A stretch of DNA of 64,000 bases from Palaemon carinicauda. Its lineage: Eukaryota; Arthropoda; Malacostraca; Decapoda; Palaemonidae. Where the stretch lies: the NCBI RefSeq assembly GCF_036898095.1, contig NC_090768.1, forward strand, positions 44,369,984 to 44,433,983. Direction: 5' to 3'. The translations under genes and the position numbers were made by a program. Position 1 is the first letter of the stretch. Every line of letters begins with the position of its first letter. Below the pieces are notes generated by a model. The model saw nothing but the letters and a program-made list of their open reading frames with translations, ran no database searches and had not been told where the DNA came from. Positions 40,401 to 45,059 of the stretch are shown piece after piece.

Positions 40401-43400
40401 TACTGCCCTGAAGAAATTTATTTGGAAGCGTAGGGAAAACAATCAGCCTGTTTCTTAAGACCTTGGCCAATTTCTCCCCATATTCGAGTGGGAGAAGCAA
40501 TGTTGTACCAAAATCCAACTCAGCCCAAGAAGGTGTTTCAGTATGCAGTAGAGAATCTCACACTTCTGCTACCAGTACTCTGTCTTGTACAGAACCAACC
40601 ACACACACTGCTTGTTACTGGCTAGAACACTGCCCGCCACCCTTGTTCCCTTCATTCTAGAAATTTGTGCAACTTCCTTGGTTTCACTTTTGAAGAGGTC
40701 TTCCCGTGAGGGATAAGAAACTTCAGGTCGTTCCTCTTGTCCGGCTGAACGATGAGCTTTCCTCACTCATGCGAGAGAGGAAAGTAGATTGTATTATCAT
40801 TTCGTGACAGCTTATTGCCTGCTTGGTCTCCTCAAGTGTGGACACCAAGCAACCGGACCCCTCTCACATTTACTTCATGAGACCTCGATTCCAGCTTTCG
40901 AGATTCAAACCTCGGTCGTTATTCCATTCCGTTGACGGTAGTCACATTAGTCATCGCAACAAAATCTTTTATCACGCTGAGTACCTTCTAGACACACATC
41001 TTCCAACATGCCAAGACCAGTCTATATCACGGGACTTTATCCATTACGTGATCCTCCAATTCGTCAAGATAGTTTTCCACCACAATCTTCCCACATGTCC
41101 TCGCAATAGGTGATGCCCAAGGGCCCCTCAACACTCATGTGAGTACTGAGAGAATTCAACCGAAAGATGCTTGGCAGGGTCCTTTTTTCACAGGTACAGT
41201 ACTCGTACGTTGTGCCCGAGTGTTGTTCAGTGCCACGTTCTCTTCCTTGCCCCTCAGAAACGAAGGCGCTTAGTGCCTTTTCGGCCTGGGAAACGTGAGC
41301 TAGGGGCAACTCGACTTTCCAATGGGAGTCTGGGTATTTCCTTCTTCCACTGGATTATCGCTGCAGTTGTTTTCGGTCCAGTTTGTGAGTACTCCAAGAG
41401 GGAACCCCGAGTTTGCGATGGGTGCAAGTTGTCTCTCAAGGTTTTCAACCCTGCGCACTATATTGGTCTCGCACCAACTGAAGTGGAGAATCCCAAGATA
41501 TTGTGAATGTGCATCAAGGTCCTCACTCTCATCTGTAAGTTCAACAACCTCAGGGAGGCTTGCCTTCCACAGAGCCCATATAGGGCAAGATGACTGTCAT
41601 TGATCAATACTTTAATGACTGCGATCAGTTACTGATTGTACGGCTCTTGATAGGGTTAATTCTCCGATTGGGTCAATGATTTCACTGTTCGAGGAGCTCG
41701 AAGAAGCTCTTGCATTTCTCCCTCTCTCACCAACACAAATTCTCAGTGCTGGAAGAAGCAGACTTGTCACCTCTTCCGATCAATCCAACAGTAGCCGCGA
41801 TGATAGCAGTGACCCTAGCAGAGTGACTTGATCACAGGACCATTTCGTTCTAAGGTCCTGAGTCTTCTGCCATCCAAGCAGCTTCCATAGCCAGCCTCTC
41901 TGGGAATTATTCCCATTTTCCTCATTTACCTTAGTCAGGAAAAGCTCCCAGTCTCTGCGGTGAATGAAAGGTTATTGCCAGGTTTTCAAGAGAGTTGTTT
42001 ATGCTCATGAGGACTTCTAGCAATCTTGTCCTCGAAGAGAAGAGAGTTCTCAAAAATCCTAAGCAGTCTTCTTGTTTTCCTATGGACCCTTGACCTATAA
42101 AGCGTCAGCCATGTTATAATATGTTTACTGCAATCTATTCGGTACTGCTTTCAGCGTACTGTAATATTACATTTAAGATTAAATGCAAGCGTCAAGCTGT
42201 CTTCACTGTTAAAATACGTTTAGTCATGTCGAAAGTCTATGAACATCATTTGGTACCACACACACACATTGTAAATAGAAAGTAATAGGCTGCCTGGTAG
42301 TGTTTTTCTGGTCGGCCCCTTGTCACCAGATAACTCGCATTTTTTCAGTTTGCTTCGAGCCTTTTCTATGATGAGTCAAGTTTTTGCTTTCTCCTCAATG
42401 AGCTCTCTAAAGAGGTATTGCAGTTCTGCAGATGAAATGGAATAGTTACTAGGAGTTATAGGAGTTATAGGACTGATATTGATAACCATATAACCCAATG
42501 GATGAGGAGAGCTCTAGTTCTGAATCCTCCAGTGATAAAGATATTGAAGGAACAGATTCATTTTTCTGATACTGAGTGATGGCAACTTTTCATTACAGAG
42601 TAACTGGAAGACAAGAGGCAGAGAGAGAGAGAGATATATCCCTTTGCTTTTGTTGCAGATCCGGGTGGGAAATTAAGGTAAAAAATATAATCCATTAGAA
42701 TAACTTGATGGTGATGAAGGGGATGACGGTACAATAGCAGCGATGTTATGCGAGGAGGATGCTTAACAGGGACCTGACCCTGCAGACTGTTTCTCTACTA
42801 GAGAATAGGCAAGCTGCATGGCATTTCATATGACAAGTCATTTAGAAGTATAGAAACAAGTCACTTTCACTTTCATCTTGGAGTTTGTGGCCAAGACCAA
42901 GAACCCGGCCACCCATGATGACTCCTTATCCATCGCTTCTCTCCAAGATGCAGCTAGTGAGCAGGATGACGTGCTTCCCTGTCCTGTAAAGGCACTACCT
43001 GAAGAGAACTCAATGTTTCAGACTTTAGCACCAGAGAAAAGGAGATATCCCTGAAGAGAACTAAATGTTTCAGACTTTAGCACCAGAGTGAAGAAGATAT
43101 CCAAGAACAGTTTTGTTCTTGCTTCGTGAGATCATTAGGCACACGTATTCTTTACCCTAGACTAAGGATGGACCTCCCAGGACACTAGCTCATGAAATCA
43201 GGGGTTATCGGTTCTACCCTAGCCTTCAAGAAAAACCTATTAGCGGCAAAAGTTCTGAAGGAAGATGACTGGAAACACCAGACAACTTTCACTGCCCACT
43301 ATTTTCAGGAATATACCCATAAGTCCTTGGATACCTTCATCCTCGGACCTGTGGTAGTTGCACAACAGGTTAGGCAATTGAGCCTAATTCCTTTGTGAGA

Positions 43401-43856
43401 CAAGAAGCATCATCCTGGACAGAAGGGAGGCTGAACGGAATGTATACAAGCCCATATTTTGCAAATGACCATACATTGAGACATATCCTCAGGGATATAG
43501 GTTCTTCCCTGACTGTCTACCTTCCCTGGTTGGGATGTAGCTTAACACCTGTGACATCTTCGTGCTCAGGCCATTAGGAGGATTAAAGGACTCTTGTTTG
43601 TATAGTTAGGAAAAATACGTTAATTTTTGATTTCGTGATGTTTCATCAATACTGTACATTGAATGGATACTATAATAAATTGTATTTTTTTTCACAGCTA
43701 AGCAAAGCAAGCAAAAGTGATTCCTTAGTTAGAGAATTATACCTGGAAAATGCCCAGTTAATGCGAGCTTTGCAGATCACGGAAAGTCGTCAAAAAGCGG
43801 CTGAAGAAGCAGGTCGTCAATTACAAATATCTGCGCTTGACCATAAGATGACATAA
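474..43856 (+). CDS. Bsg25D: ninein / ninein-like (Bsg25D-type) centrosomal coiled-coil protein, 3' part, 25 exons
   Basis: Spliced gene, partial at the 5' end. Exons: 474-710, 2325-2465, 2966-3140, 3467-3583, 5041-5204, 6325-6515, 7511-7653, 9381-9467, 9754-9870, 12646-12741, 12903-13007, 13794-13961, 14226-14329, 14694-14820, 15266-15394, 15984-16250, 18054-18155, 18502-18735, 18959-19033, 20492-20618, 21499-21581, 23546-23632, 23868-23997, 37983-38083, 43698-43856. All junctions are GT-AG and phase-compatible, and together they give 1154 residues plus TAA. Layout: an EF-hand-like segment (about residues 1-60), heptad-rich coiled coil (79-277), a Ser/charged low-complexity linker (278-460), further coiled coils, an acidic Ser-rich stretch (705-785), a conserved-looking block with EDYWTLKLQEEQDYYEEERR (about 835-855), and C-terminal coiled coil. 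Ninein proteins anchor microtubule minus ends at centrosomes. The family call rests on remembered similarity of the EF-hand-like/coiled-coil start and the EDYW block. NIN versus NINL orthology is not decided; another long centrosomal coiled-coil protein is the main alternative. Confidence 0.75.
1071..1173. mobile_element. Foldback MITE
   Basis: 103 bp, almost a complete inverted repeat. GGTGCCCTTTTAGCTC leads one arm and GAGCTAAAAGGGCACC ends the other, with TGATTGGTT/AACCAATCA near the loop. There is no coding capacity. The target duplication is not clear, so the superfamily is unassigned. Confidence 0.75.
1447..2156 (+). repeat. ACCTC-type dispersed repeat, copy 1, split by the MITE
   Basis: Starts TACCTCTGCCAACAAAGTTG, AGGAGGTTATG, and ends GGAGGTCTACG. 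Shared blocks with copies 2 and 3 include AATCATAGAGTAATGAAACT and AATCAGCCATAAGTTTGGA. It is interrupted at TTAA by the MITE 1753-2085. It belongs to a repeat class I recall as common in marine invertebrates; its mechanism class is uncertain. Confidence 0.75.
1753..2085. mobile_element. piggyBac-like TTAA MITE, copy 1
   Basis: Terminal inverted repeats CCCTTTTACCCCCA / TGGGGGTAAAAGGG are flanked by TTAA on both sides (1749-1752, 2086-2089). Internal GGACGTACCGGTACGTCC is a perfect 18-bp palindrome. A run of about 38 T lies at 1876-1914. It is inserted into another dispersed repeat (1447-2156). There is no coding capacity. Confidence 0.85.
2325..2465 (+). CDS. Bsg25D: ninein-like exon 2 (coiled coil)
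   Basis: The acceptor is gttttcag and the donor CA|GTGAGT. The exon begins RLSLDSARGERNKLRFDLNE, continues as coiled coil and ends in HMEASSQHQIQ. The phase joins exon 1 (AG+G = Arg). Confidence 0.75.
2521..2935. repeat. Diverged tandem repeat, about 150-163 bp unit
   Basis: The motif AGTACATATTTTAGAAC recurs near 2527, 2690 and 2838, each followed by TTTGTCATGTAA. Units differ by small indels. It fills intron 2 between exons 2 and 3. Confidence 0.75.
2966..3140 (+). CDS. Bsg25D: ninein-like exon 3 (coiled coil)
   Basis: The acceptor is gtttttag-type and the donor GGC|GTAAGT. The peptide includes ELERQYRDQVRELQEAITRE and ends KLKAKLSTLHG, a charged heptad pattern. Confidence 0.75.
3271..3421. 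repeat. 76-bp tandem duplication before exon 4
   Basis: ATATAATTTGATTGAGAAAA then AGATTAT and AGAGAAGACCCCA occur twice in a row, differing at a few bases. The second copy ends about 45 bases before the acceptor of exon 4. Confidence 0.8.
3467..3583 (+). CDS. Bsg25D: ninein-like exon 4 (coiled coil)
   Basis: The acceptor is tttgcag and the donor AAG|GTAAGT, phase 0 on both sides (39 residues, DIKRLESENLELSEKLQEAQ onward). A 76-bp tandem duplication lies directly upstream of its acceptor. Confidence 0.75.
4380..4703 (+). mobile_element. tRNA-derived SINE
   Basis: The head has an A-box-like GGTAACGTCCCTGG and a B-box GGTTCAAGTCC about 35 bases later. The body carries TCTATCTGCCGAGTCATCAG and ATCATATGTATATATTGTCA. 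It is not a functional tRNA, since there is no acceptor stem pairing. It matches a decapod SINE type I recall. Confidence 0.7.
5041..5204 (+). CDS. Bsg25D: ninein-like exon 5 (coiled coil)
   Basis: The acceptor is ttcttgcag and the donor AG|GTATGC. The peptide runs from VAEFESLSPREDEYRRLLDR to SFPLRQSSTRNS, where the coiled coil gives way to a linker. Confidence 0.75.
5800..6055 (+). mobile_element. Non-LTR/SINE-like repeat with (AAT)n tail, copy 1
   Basis: TCTGTACCATGGTCTTTCCT through TTTTTCAACTAGGGTTGTAG, CTTAGCAAGTAGTAATGATA and an AAT-rich tail. The reverse complement matches 52625-52920. It is in intron 5. Confidence 0.65.
6084..6245 (-). mobile_element. tRNA-like SINE, copy 1
   Basis: Shares CACTTCCCCCAATTTTGGGG, GGGACTCAACCGAGTTC and GGCTGGTACTGCTAGGGTG with 10721-10877. 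On the minus strand, a B-box-like GGTTGAGTCCC lies near the 5' end and a short (TATG)-type tail at the 3' end, which sets the orientation. Confidence 0.65.
6325..6515 (+). CDS. Bsg25D: ninein-like exon 6 (Ser/acidic linker)
   Basis: The acceptor is tttacag and the donor T|GTAAGT. It encodes a low-complexity linker with RRGSNSGSGDDSCEEESPRG, rich in possible phosphorylation sites. It is not coiled coil. A decapod SINE lies just upstream in the intron. Confidence 0.7.
7229..7345 (+). mobile_element. mariner/Tigger-type terminal fragment
   Basis: TA followed by CAGTGGTACCTCGGTTTATG and a stretch typical of pogo-type element ends (GGAGCTCTTTGGCAAACCAA). No opposite end is found, so it is a truncated relic in intron 6. 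Confidence 0.45.
7511..7653 (+). CDS. Bsg25D: ninein-like exon 7 (linker)
   Basis: The acceptor is tttccag and the donor AGT|GTAAGT. The peptide includes YDESFLDTSMSSLLKGGVPG and SLDEFSSRLQRKNSGQS. It is Ser-rich and predicted unstructured. Confidence 0.7.
7761..8026. mobile_element. piggyBac-like TTAA MITE, copy 2
   Basis: Same terminal repeats as copy 1, flanked by TTAA (7757-7760, 8027-8030), 266 bp. Internal sequence such as CCAAGAGAATGAGACCAACC is shared with the other copies. The palindrome is mutated on its right arm. It lies in intron 7 of the ninein-like gene. Confidence 0.85.
9049..9272 (+). repeat. ACCTC-type dispersed repeat, copy 2 (internally deleted)
   Basis: TACCTCCACCAACTAAGTTG jumps directly to the AAAATGTCCAATTCACGTAA block. 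It continues through AATACATGTTAAGGTCAAAG, the uninterrupted counterpart of the MITE insertion site in copy 1, to GGATGTCTGCG. It lies just before exon 8. Confidence 0.75.
9381..9467 (+). CDS. Bsg25D: ninein-like exon 8
   Basis: The acceptor is ctgtgcag and the donor CAG|GTAAGA. It encodes 29 residues from DVSDGGFMKETGSPSLKSPS to NRELKQ, phase 0 at both ends. Confidence 0.7.
9754..9870 (+). CDS. Bsg25D: ninein-like exon 9
   Basis: The acceptor is atttcag and the donor GAG|GTAAAT. It encodes 39 charged residues starting VFRHVRASVKEEYKQEGTDC, phase 0 at both ends. Confidence 0.7.
10721..10877 (-). mobile_element. tRNA-like SINE, copy 2
   Basis: Second copy of the family at 6084, with a (ATGG)n-type tail on the minus strand (CATCCATCCA at 10710-10720 on the plus strand). 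It lies in intron 9. Confidence 0.65.
11160..11425 (-). mobile_element. RTE-type non-LTR retrotransposon 3' end, copy 1
   Basis: On the minus strand the fragment encodes, with decay, a G-R-P-R-x-x-W-L-type tail like the C terminus of RTE reverse transcriptase. It ends in a GATGATGATG tail (plus strand CATCATCATCATC at 11162), as RTE elements do. Plus-strand landmarks: CGTCTCTATCTTGAGCTTTT, GCCATATAGGCCTGGGC. Intron 9. Confidence 0.65.
12646..12741 (+). CDS. Bsg25D: ninein-like exon 10
   Basis: The acceptor is atttgag, with a weaker pyrimidine tract than its neighbours, and the donor is CAA|GTATGG. It encodes 32 residues starting VVFEPDSRSHQLVGRDMARL and ending in KEKERHLKLDQ. Confidence 0.7.
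12903..13007 (+). CDS. Bsg25D: ninein-like exon 11 (coiled coil)
   Basis: The acceptor is ttttttttcag and the donor GAG|GTAAGA. It encodes 35 residues of dense heptads, ELEAELIKLRDERDRLAKQL onward. The preceding intron is only 161 bp. Confidence 0.75.
13045..13155 (-). mobile_element. Non-LTR/SINE-like repeat with (ATT)n tail, copy 2 (truncated)
   Basis: A (TTA)n stretch, then TTTGCTAAGCTACAACCCTA and GTTGGAAAAGCAGGATGCTA: the 3' end of the same family on the minus strand. Confidence 0.65.
13794..13961 (+). CDS. Bsg25D: ninein-like exon 12
   Basis: The acceptor is tttcaacag and the donor AAG|GTGAGA. A coiled coil (FEVEQALEECTGIKEQLEKT) is followed by a Ser/Pro linker (SSSLPRSSTPVKSTHSAPTS). 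Confidence 0.75.
14226..14329 (+). CDS. Bsg25D: ninein-like exon 13 (coiled coil)
   Basis: The acceptor is tctaacag and the donor CG|GTATGT. The peptide includes GQLLTMALEELEMALRREEQ and ends ISVEAMLAKR. Confidence 0.75.
14694..14820 (+). CDS. Bsg25D: ninein-like exon 14 (Ser/Thr linker)
   Basis: The acceptor is ctcttttag and the donor GAG|GTAAGA. It encodes NDGDSSSESVGGETTTTYPQ and ends KGLGAPSGE. A fragment of the ACCTC-type dispersed repeat begins about 45 bp after the donor. Confidence 0.7.
14866..15215 (+). repeat. ACCTC-type dispersed repeat, copy 3
   Basis: TACCACTGCCAATGAAGTTG, GGAGGTTATG and AATCATAGAATAATGAAACT through to GAGAAATGAGCTGCCGTGG. It nearly fills intron 14. Parts remain open to translation, which explains read-through ORFs there. 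Confidence 0.75.
15266..15394 (+). CDS. Bsg25D: ninein-like exon 15 (coiled coil)
   Basis: The acceptor is atttacag and the donor AAG|GTAAGG. It encodes 43 residues, GRVRVLEEQCRGLEGELARV onward, phase 0. Confidence 0.75.
15984..16250 (+). CDS. Bsg25D: ninein-like exon 16 (acidic Ser-rich segment)
   Basis: The acceptor is tattgcag and the donor GAG|GTAAAA. At 267 bp it is the longest exon here. A basic patch (NLVEKIKKKRLAH) is followed by an acidic, Ser-rich stretch ending KDEVELLEEE. Confidence 0.7.
16417..16496. repeat. (AT)n microsatellite
   Basis: About 80 bp of nearly pure AT repeat with a single TTA interruption, in intron 16 just before the pogo-like element. Confidence 0.95.
16607..17976. 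mobile_element. pogo/Tigger-like non-autonomous DNA transposon
   Basis: Ends CAGTAATCC / GGATTACTG, each flanked by TA (16605-16606, 17977-17978). Inner ends resemble each other loosely (CCCCGCAATAGTGAA at the left, TTCACCTATCGCTC inverted at the right). 1370 bp, AT-rich, no transposase frame. CAGT ends with TA duplication fit the Tc1/mariner-pogo group. It fills most of intron 16. Confidence 0.7.
18054..18155 (+). CDS. Bsg25D: ninein-like exon 17 (coiled coil)
   Basis: The acceptor is tttttccag and the donor GAG|GTAAGT. It encodes 34 residues (VSTLEKELALEQDNLEKQKA onward), uninterrupted heptads. The pogo-like element ends 78 bp upstream. Confidence 0.75.
18502..18735 (+). CDS. Bsg25D: ninein-like exon 18 (EDYW block)
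   Basis: The acceptor is ttttttaaag and the donor CAG|GTAAGA. It contains SEDYWTLKLQEEQDYYEEER and KFSALEKKIREYEEL, which I judge the best family signature of ninein/Bsg25D proteins in this gene, followed by DISEESDRLSTIDESVVWEK. Confidence 0.8.
18898..18949 (+). repeat. DIRS right-terminus fragment at a splice acceptor
   Basis: AAGGTTTGTATAGTTAGGAA, then AAATACAAAATACTTTCAAA and TTTGTTATC, resembles the DIRS right end 32576-32621. It ends about 10 bases before exon 19, so the pyrimidine tract and acceptor zone lie partly in transposon-derived sequence. Confidence 0.7.
18959..19033 (+). CDS. Bsg25D: ninein-like exon 19
   Basis: The acceptor is ttttatcag and the donor ATG|GTGAGT. It encodes 25 residues starting VTDLEEEVSTLRRQIDDLRE. 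The intron just upstream of the acceptor is derived from a DIRS terminal repeat (see the repeat at 18898-18949). Confidence 0.75.
19365..19650 (+). repeat. Possible unclassified dispersed repeat
   Basis: A block with GGTAAAGTCTGTTTGGGGTG, GGGGTTTGAACCCCGTGATA and GATGACATGGCTTGAGCCCA. It differs in composition from the AT-rich intron, and I recall similar sequence in decapod genomes. No second copy here; the family is unverified. Confidence 0.35.
20492..20618 (+). CDS. Bsg25D: ninein-like exon 20
   Basis: The acceptor is ttatttcag and the donor G|GTTTGA, a weak donor lacking the usual GTRAG. It encodes ECGWEARVSEDRQKAAQECE and ends QLHQAQHQVNS. Confidence 0.7.
20785..20832 (-). mobile_element. 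Non-LTR/SINE-like repeat, short remnant
   Basis: AGCTAAGCTACAACTCTAGT followed by GGAAAAGTGGGATG resembles the 3' end of the family at 52625. Very short. Confidence 0.4.
21499..21581 (+). CDS. Bsg25D: ninein-like exon 21
   Basis: The acceptor is tttttcag and the donor CAG|GTAGGA. It encodes VLEELDKVRRESENRVRELA and ends RLNIQ. The phase fits the weak donor of exon 20, which supports that junction. Confidence 0.75.
22548..22692 (-). mobile_element. RTE-type non-LTR retrotransposon 3' end, copy 2
   Basis: Shares CGTCTCTATCTTGAGCTTTT and GCCATGTAGGCCTGGGTCTT with the copy at 11160. Shorter and more decayed, in intron 21. Confidence 0.65.
22975..23240 (+). repeat. Unclassified dispersed repeat
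   Basis: GC-richer than the intron around it, with GGTTGGTTTGCTGTAAGCAA, AAAGCCCCCACCATCGCC and CCTGCAGTGGACTAGAAATG. It resembles a repeat I recall from decapod genomes. There is no second copy in the window, so its class is unknown. Confidence 0.4.
23546..23632 (+). CDS. Bsg25D: ninein-like exon 22 (source of a duplicated intronic shadow)
   Basis: The acceptor is ttccctcag and the donor AAG|GTAGAG. It encodes LSAPLVNGHDTEMKGQTSPG and ends EEKFFFK, where a run of nine T gives three Phe. A decayed copy of this exon with its 5' intron lies about 1 kb downstream (24229-24600). The segment is not coiled coil and may be alternatively used; that is inference. Confidence 0.65.
23868..23997 (+). 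CDS. Bsg25D: ninein-like exon 23
   Basis: The acceptor is ttctgaatag and the donor G|GTAAAT. It encodes GSSTGEETINGSLRSQLRQC and ends RQHHTHAHHILS, with a His-rich end. It is followed by the 14 kb intron carrying the full DIRS element. Confidence 0.75.
24229..24600 (+). pseudogene. Duplicated intron-plus-exon shadow of ninein-like exon 22
   Basis: Aligns with 23247-23598 through AAAGCTGGCC, ATTTCATA, TCTTTGATTTTCTT-like and GTGTGTAG blocks, ending in an exon-like part (24548-24600) with GACACAGAAATGAAAGGACA identical to exon 22. The acceptor AG is lost (CTCCCAAT for CCCTCAG) and one inserted base shifts the frame, so this copy cannot splice or code like exon 22. Confidence 0.8.
24901..25087 (+). 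repeat. Left inverted terminal repeat of the DIRS element
   Basis: Starts TGTTCCGTAACCGAAATACA. The part from about 24930 to 25087 is the reverse complement of 32413-32571, with only small differences in the G run. The outer 45 bases are copied, inverted, in the internal complementary region. Confidence 0.9.
26881..27118 (+). repeat. 34-bp tandem repeat, 7 copies
   Basis: The unit begins ATGCTGATCGCCATCGCGCG and continues ACCCTCAACTGCGG. Copies start at 26881, 26915, 26949, 26983, 27017, 27051 and 27085, nearly identical. 34 is not a multiple of three, so the frame rotates between units, unlike the 135-bp repeat that follows. It lies in the gag-like part of the DIRS element. Confidence 0.9.
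27119..27625 (+). repeat. 135-bp coding tandem repeat in DIRS gag-like ORF
   Basis: The motif CGCCCTCTTG recurs at 27151, 27286, 27421 and 27556, exactly 135 bp apart (45 codons). The open frame 27085-27930 reads through as His/Arg/Pro/Ala-rich repeats (for example NDRPLADADHHRTLSRDHSP). Within each unit three shorter subunits resemble the 34-bp repeat, so it probably arose by higher-order duplication. Confidence 0.85.
27680..27870 (+). repeat. GC-rich Arg/Ala-coding short tandem repeats
   Basis: Units of about 21-24 bp of the type CGCGCGATCGCTCGCCTGCG repeat with variation. All frames stay open because the repeat is GC-rich, which explains several overlapping antisense ORFs that I do not annotate. 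Confidence 0.75.
28014..28400 (+). pseudogene. DIRS gag-like segment (element at 24898)
   Basis: An open stretch contains ISDSVSLEQQTWFDPLARAL and SPTLKRKRGVDFVVTSPRAK. The D-S-x-S-x-x-Q-Q-x-W-F pattern recurs in the minus-strand relic near 50800-50910 (LSDSASVSQQPWFSALVRAV), which supports a shared gag-like protein. Function is inferred from position before the reverse transcriptase. It is interrupted downstream. Confidence 0.6.
29155..29990 (+). pseudogene. DIRS reverse transcriptase relic, interrupted by a 5S-like insert
   Basis: Reading across frames gives VDLSALIKFVVQTSA, LDRKDGYFQFPFHPSSRV, LPQHLEYLAMILS and ARLRRVAVPV. These align in order with the better preserved minus-strand copy at 48089-49340. 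Frameshifts and stops abolish the frame. The catalytic YLDD region is not readable. A 5S-rRNA-like segment sits at 29639-29739 between the pieces matching GMIID and the K/RAF motif. Confidence 0.75.
29639..29739 (+). pseudogene. 5S rRNA-derived fragment inside the DIRS RT relic
   Basis: Contains CTTCTCGTCC, GTTAAGCAACGTCGG and TACTTGGATGGGTGACC in the order and spacing of eukaryotic 5S rRNA (internal promoter region included), flanked by a 5' TACCACGTTGG and a 3' GGGGACGCCAG. About ten bases between GTCGG and TACTTGG are missing relative to normal 5S. It covers most of a 120-base gene, so it is a pseudogene or a 5S-derived SINE head. It is on the same strand as the host element. Confidence 0.75.
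30000..30420 (+). pseudogene. DIRS RNase H-like relic
   Basis: A segment reading VLGLVKGKGGGMFRSRPMVK parallels VLRGFKEREGDPCAAPHDLR in the minus-strand copy just before its DNNTVVAYINKQG RNase H motif. No intact catalytic motif remains here. The assignment rests on alignment with that copy. Confidence 0.5.
30600..31830 (+). pseudogene. DIRS tyrosine recombinase relic
   Basis: Fragments include LRWLVPWEIYFFP (30890-30925), LQHDVGYIATSLAFE (around 31595-31645, matching the HxxRGxATSLA box with the Arg lost), and VLQAGVWKRLMTFAARFLQG then VTHRSLDTFSI (31660-31760). The last corresponds to the C-terminal helix with the catalytic Tyr in other copies. Frameshifts separate the pieces. Confidence 0.65.
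32266..32367 (+). repeat. Internal complementary region (circle-junction copy)
   Basis: Bases 32266-32310 are an exact reverse complement of 24898-24942, and 32308-32367 an exact reverse complement of 32564-32623. The region read on the minus strand is therefore right end + ATT + left end, the sequence expected at the joint of a circularised copy. This is a hallmark of DIRS replication. Confidence 0.9.
32413..32620 (+). repeat. Right inverted terminal repeat of the DIRS element
   Basis: The inner part is the reverse complement of the left repeat. The outer 60 bases including the triplet (32564-32623, containing GGTTAGGAAAAATACAAATT) are specific to the right end and appear inverted in the internal complementary region. 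Confidence 0.9.
33500..33720 (+). repeat. Possible unclassified dispersed repeat
   Basis: AGGGGCCAAAAGAACACTTC and GTGCAATGCACTAGGTGCAG, CACTACCCCC resemble a degenerate decapod repeat. It lies directly beside the MITE at 33781. There is no other copy to compare. Confidence 0.35.
33781..34080. mobile_element. piggyBac-like TTAA MITE, copy 3
   Basis: Same family, 300 bp, flanked by TTAA (33777-33780, 34081-34084). It keeps the intact 18-bp palindrome. It lies in the 14 kb intron downstream of the full DIRS element. Confidence 0.85.
37983..38083 (+). CDS. Bsg25D: ninein-like exon 24
   Basis: The acceptor is aaattgtag and the donor CAG|GTGAGT. It encodes VTRQQHAAEVQNLESMITAT and ends LGQHIAKYKDQ. 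The phase matches exon 23 across the 14 kb intron. Confidence 0.75.
39750..43640 (+). mobile_element. Decayed DIRS-type relic in the last intron of the ninein-like gene
   Basis: The start holds a Cys-rich gag-like motif, CFYRGCDCSQSPFCDEC (about 39850-39900). The end holds a tyrosine-recombinase C terminus: HEIRG near 43192, then KNLLAAKVLKEDDWKHQTTF, AHYFQEYTHKSLDTF and GPVVVAQQ to about 43370. A terminal-repeat piece GTTTGTATAGTTAGGAAAAA lies at 43598-43617. The middle (40200-43000) is too decayed to assign. The outer boundaries are approximate. Confidence 0.65.
42995..43105. repeat. About 52-bp tandem duplication in the DIRS relic
   Basis: TGAAGAGAACTCAATGTTTC, AGACTTTAGCACCAGAG is repeated as TGAAGAGAACTAAATGTTTC with the same continuation, inside the decayed DIRS element. 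Confidence 0.8.
43698..43856 (+). CDS. Bsg25D: ninein-like last exon 25 with stop
   Basis: The acceptor is tttttcacag. It encodes LSKASKSDSLVRELYLENAQ and ends LQISALDHKMT followed by TAA at 43854-43856. The total reading frame across 25 exons is exactly divisible by three. Confidence 0.8.
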   Translation, partial: LSKASKSDSLVRELYLENAQLMRALQITESRQKAAEEAGRQLQISALDHKMT

Positions 43857-44935
43857 ATGTTGCTATTTAATGTGTAATATTGTAATATAAAGAGTGAATG
43901 TGTTTAATCTTAGACCTTGGAAGGTAAAATTTAGTTCTGTAAAATTTTGAGCAATATCGGTTTTTAATTATCGACAGAGCATTAAAATGCATTTTCTGGA
44001 AATCGCCTGTAACTAAGCCAGTTATTTTTTACAAATTTTGATAAACAAAAATAGAGGACCAATCTTTAGATTTGTGCCAGTAACATTTTTTACACAATAA
44101 TTGTTTTAATTCACGAGTGCCTCATCAGGTCTGGAAAACCTGCCATGGTCTTTGCATTATGTAACTATATTTTGAGTAAGAAATCTGAAATAGTGTATAA
44201 TAGCTGTAACAGTTATTGGGCTCACACACCATGGTTGTGGCTACAGATAATATACCTGGTTTATTTTTATGAACAAGCATATTCCACAAATCTGCCTTTC
44301 TTGGTACTTCAGGAATTTAGATTTCCAAATTTTAAAAGAGCAATATTCTAGTCAAGGTGCTTGTTTATCCTGTACCATTAGATGAAGTTTTGCAATTATT
44401 TTGGACCATTCCTTGTGTATGCACGTTTATAAGGGAAATGATAACTAACAGTTTAAAATTTAAGTACTTATAAGACTATAGAGTGCTGGGAATTTTACTC
44501 TTCACCCCTCCCCTTCCCAAGGAAGTGTCCCTTGTCCATGTTTCCACAGGGCTAATAGGCTGTTTTGTATCTGTTCTTGATTTTATTTTGTTTACTTAAT
44601 TTTTTTCATTGTAAATAAAGTTTTAATGCACAAAAACACTTTATCATATATAATGCTAAATTGTGCACAGTGAATAGTTTATGTAATTATTTAAAACTGC
44701 TTTTTCTCCTAGTCTGCAAAATTTTTAATCAAACTCATTTTGTGCCATAATACCAATGATGTGGTGGCCATCCTTAAATTGTAAGAAAATCAGTTTTTAA
44801 CTTCAGCTCTTCCATATATTGCATATGTTTGAATAAAATTGGATTAATGTGATACGTTGCTCACATCTGTACACTACTAGTGCCTCTGTATCGTGATACC
44901 AAAGCATGTATTGTCGTTAATAAAGAAACCCTAAA
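43857..44935 (+). other. 3' UTR and polyadenylation signals of the ninein-like gene
   Basis: AT-rich sequence after the stop. AATAAA occurs at 44614-44619, preceded by a T-rich stretch; further AATAAA motifs lie near 44833 and 44919. The first gives a 3' UTR of about 0.78 kb. Which signal is used cannot be decided from sequence alone. Confidence 0.6.
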
Positions 44936-45059
44936 AAACTGACTCTGATACACAATGATTGAATGTCATTAATTATTGTAAGTAGTAATTTCAACAACTC
45001 ACTTGTATGTTATGTCTAATTTACCAATGCCATCACTCATTTTTGTTTTTCTTTTTTTA

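Noticed and set aside
39965..41603. Several 60-115 residue ORFs as host genes
   Set aside because: They are short, on both strands, overlapping, and inside the decayed DIRS relic. None shows a coherent domain.
44145..44351. Small ORF after the ninein-like stop
   Set aside because: It lies in the 3' UTR before the polyadenylation signal, with AT-rich composition and no splice or domain support.
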